This document shows, piece after piece, positions 63,418 through 64,000 of a stretch of 64,000 nt of DNA. The notes beneath the pieces were generated by a model. The model was given only the letters and a program-made list of their open reading frames with translations. It searched no databases and was not told the DNA's origin. Origin of the DNA: Sanderia malayensis (lineage: Eukaryota; Cnidaria; Scyphozoa; Semaeostomeae; Pelagiidae). Made by a program: the position numbers and the translations under genes. Each line of letters begins with the position of its first letter. Positions within the stretch are counted from its first letter, which is position 1. The DNA is taken from the NCBI GenBank assembly GCA_013076295.1, contig RQOL01000492.1, positions 1 through 64,000 of the forward strand. Direction: 5' to 3'.

Positions 63418-64000
63418 AAATGGCCCAAAGACCAAAGTTCCCATCAGCATTATTATGATAATATACTCATGGCACAAAGGCAAAAACAAGGCCTGCAGGC
63501 AAACAAATGGCCCGAAGACCACACTTACCATTAGTATTGCTATGATAATATATGCATTGCCCAAAGGCAAAAGCAAGGCCCAAAGGCACACAAATGGCCC
63601 AAAGACCAAACTTACCATCATTATTTTTATGATAATATACGCATGGCCCGAAGGGAAACAAATGGCCTGAAGACCAAACCTATCAGTAGTATTATTATGA
63701 TAATACACGCATGGCCCGAAGGCAAAAACAAGGCCTGCAGGCAAACAAATGGCCCGAAGACCAAACTTACCATTAGTATTGTTATGATAATATGTGCATG
63801 GCCCAAAGCCAAAAGCAAGGCCCAAAGGCACAAAAATGGCCCAAAGACCAAACTTACCATCATTATTTTTATGATAATATACGCATGGCCCGAAGGCAAA
63901 CAAATGGCCTGAAGACCAAACCTATCAGTAGTATTATTATGATAATATACGCATGGCCTGAAGGCAAAAACAAGGCCTGCAGGCAAGCAAATGCCCGAAG
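63418..64000. repeat. Satellite array, segment 14 (runs off the window)
   Basis: 583 bp following LINE copy 12 with the same order of variants as after copy 9 (46641 on): TACTCATGGCACAAAGG, GACCACACTTACC, GCATTGCCCAAAGG, GGCCCAAAGCCAAAAGC. The window ends inside a module, so the array continues beyond it. Confidence 0.94.

Noticed and set aside
1..64000. Replication origin made of iterons with AT-rich cores
   Set aside because: Regular AT-rich direct repeats resemble plasmid iterons, but the scale (over 64 kb), the LINE and the Helitron point to eukaryotic satellite.
1..64000. tRNA, rRNA or other structured RNA genes
   Set aside because: None recognised by eye; the recurring short hairpin belongs to the satellite core.

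Overview
The window is essentially one piece of animal satellite DNA. No functional protein-coding or RNA gene can be supported. About 56.7 kb is a tandem array of a modular repeat. It is interrupted by one 711-bp insertion with all the hallmarks of a non-autonomous Helitron (11868-12578) and by twelve copies of the same 5'-truncated LINE 3' end, about 546 bp each, starting at 13661, 20453, 22112, 24047, 28732, 34844, 36452, 38792, 46089, 48687, 53147 and 62871. Both window edges fall inside the array, so the locus is longer than 64 kb.

The array obeys a simple rule. Each monomer is a 30-bp AT-rich core, usually carrying the palindrome TATTAT-G-ATAATA, followed by n copies of a 19-bp GGCC-headed module, so monomer length is 30+19n. 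The common forms are n=2 (68 bp) and n=3 (87 bp). Rare expanded forms with n=6 (144 bp) or n=7 (163 bp) occur at nine places. Because 87 bp is exactly 29 codons and the monomer is poor in stops, runs of n=3 monomers create long open frames on both strands (up to 416 codons). These are by-products of the repeat, not genes.

Higher-order structure lies on top. A roughly 2.6-kb higher-order unit recurs three times in the first 9 kb. Further right there are tandem or dispersed duplications with offsets of about 880, 484, 975, 2839, 4460, 14772, 2195 and 1785 bp. The right half (about 40-63 kb) holds the longest and least diverged duplications, so recent amplification seems concentrated there. The LINE fragment inserted once, with a 7-bp target-site duplication CAAATGG, into a monomer. 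It was then carried along by array amplification: all twelve copies share identical junctions, and shared mutations give a copy genealogy.

Organism: a eukaryote, most likely a metazoan. The LINE tail reads like the C-terminus of a CR1/L2-type (Jockey-superfamily) reverse transcriptase, of the kind I associate with cnidarians, particularly anthozoans. The taxon is an inference from recollection of the family and was not checked against any database.
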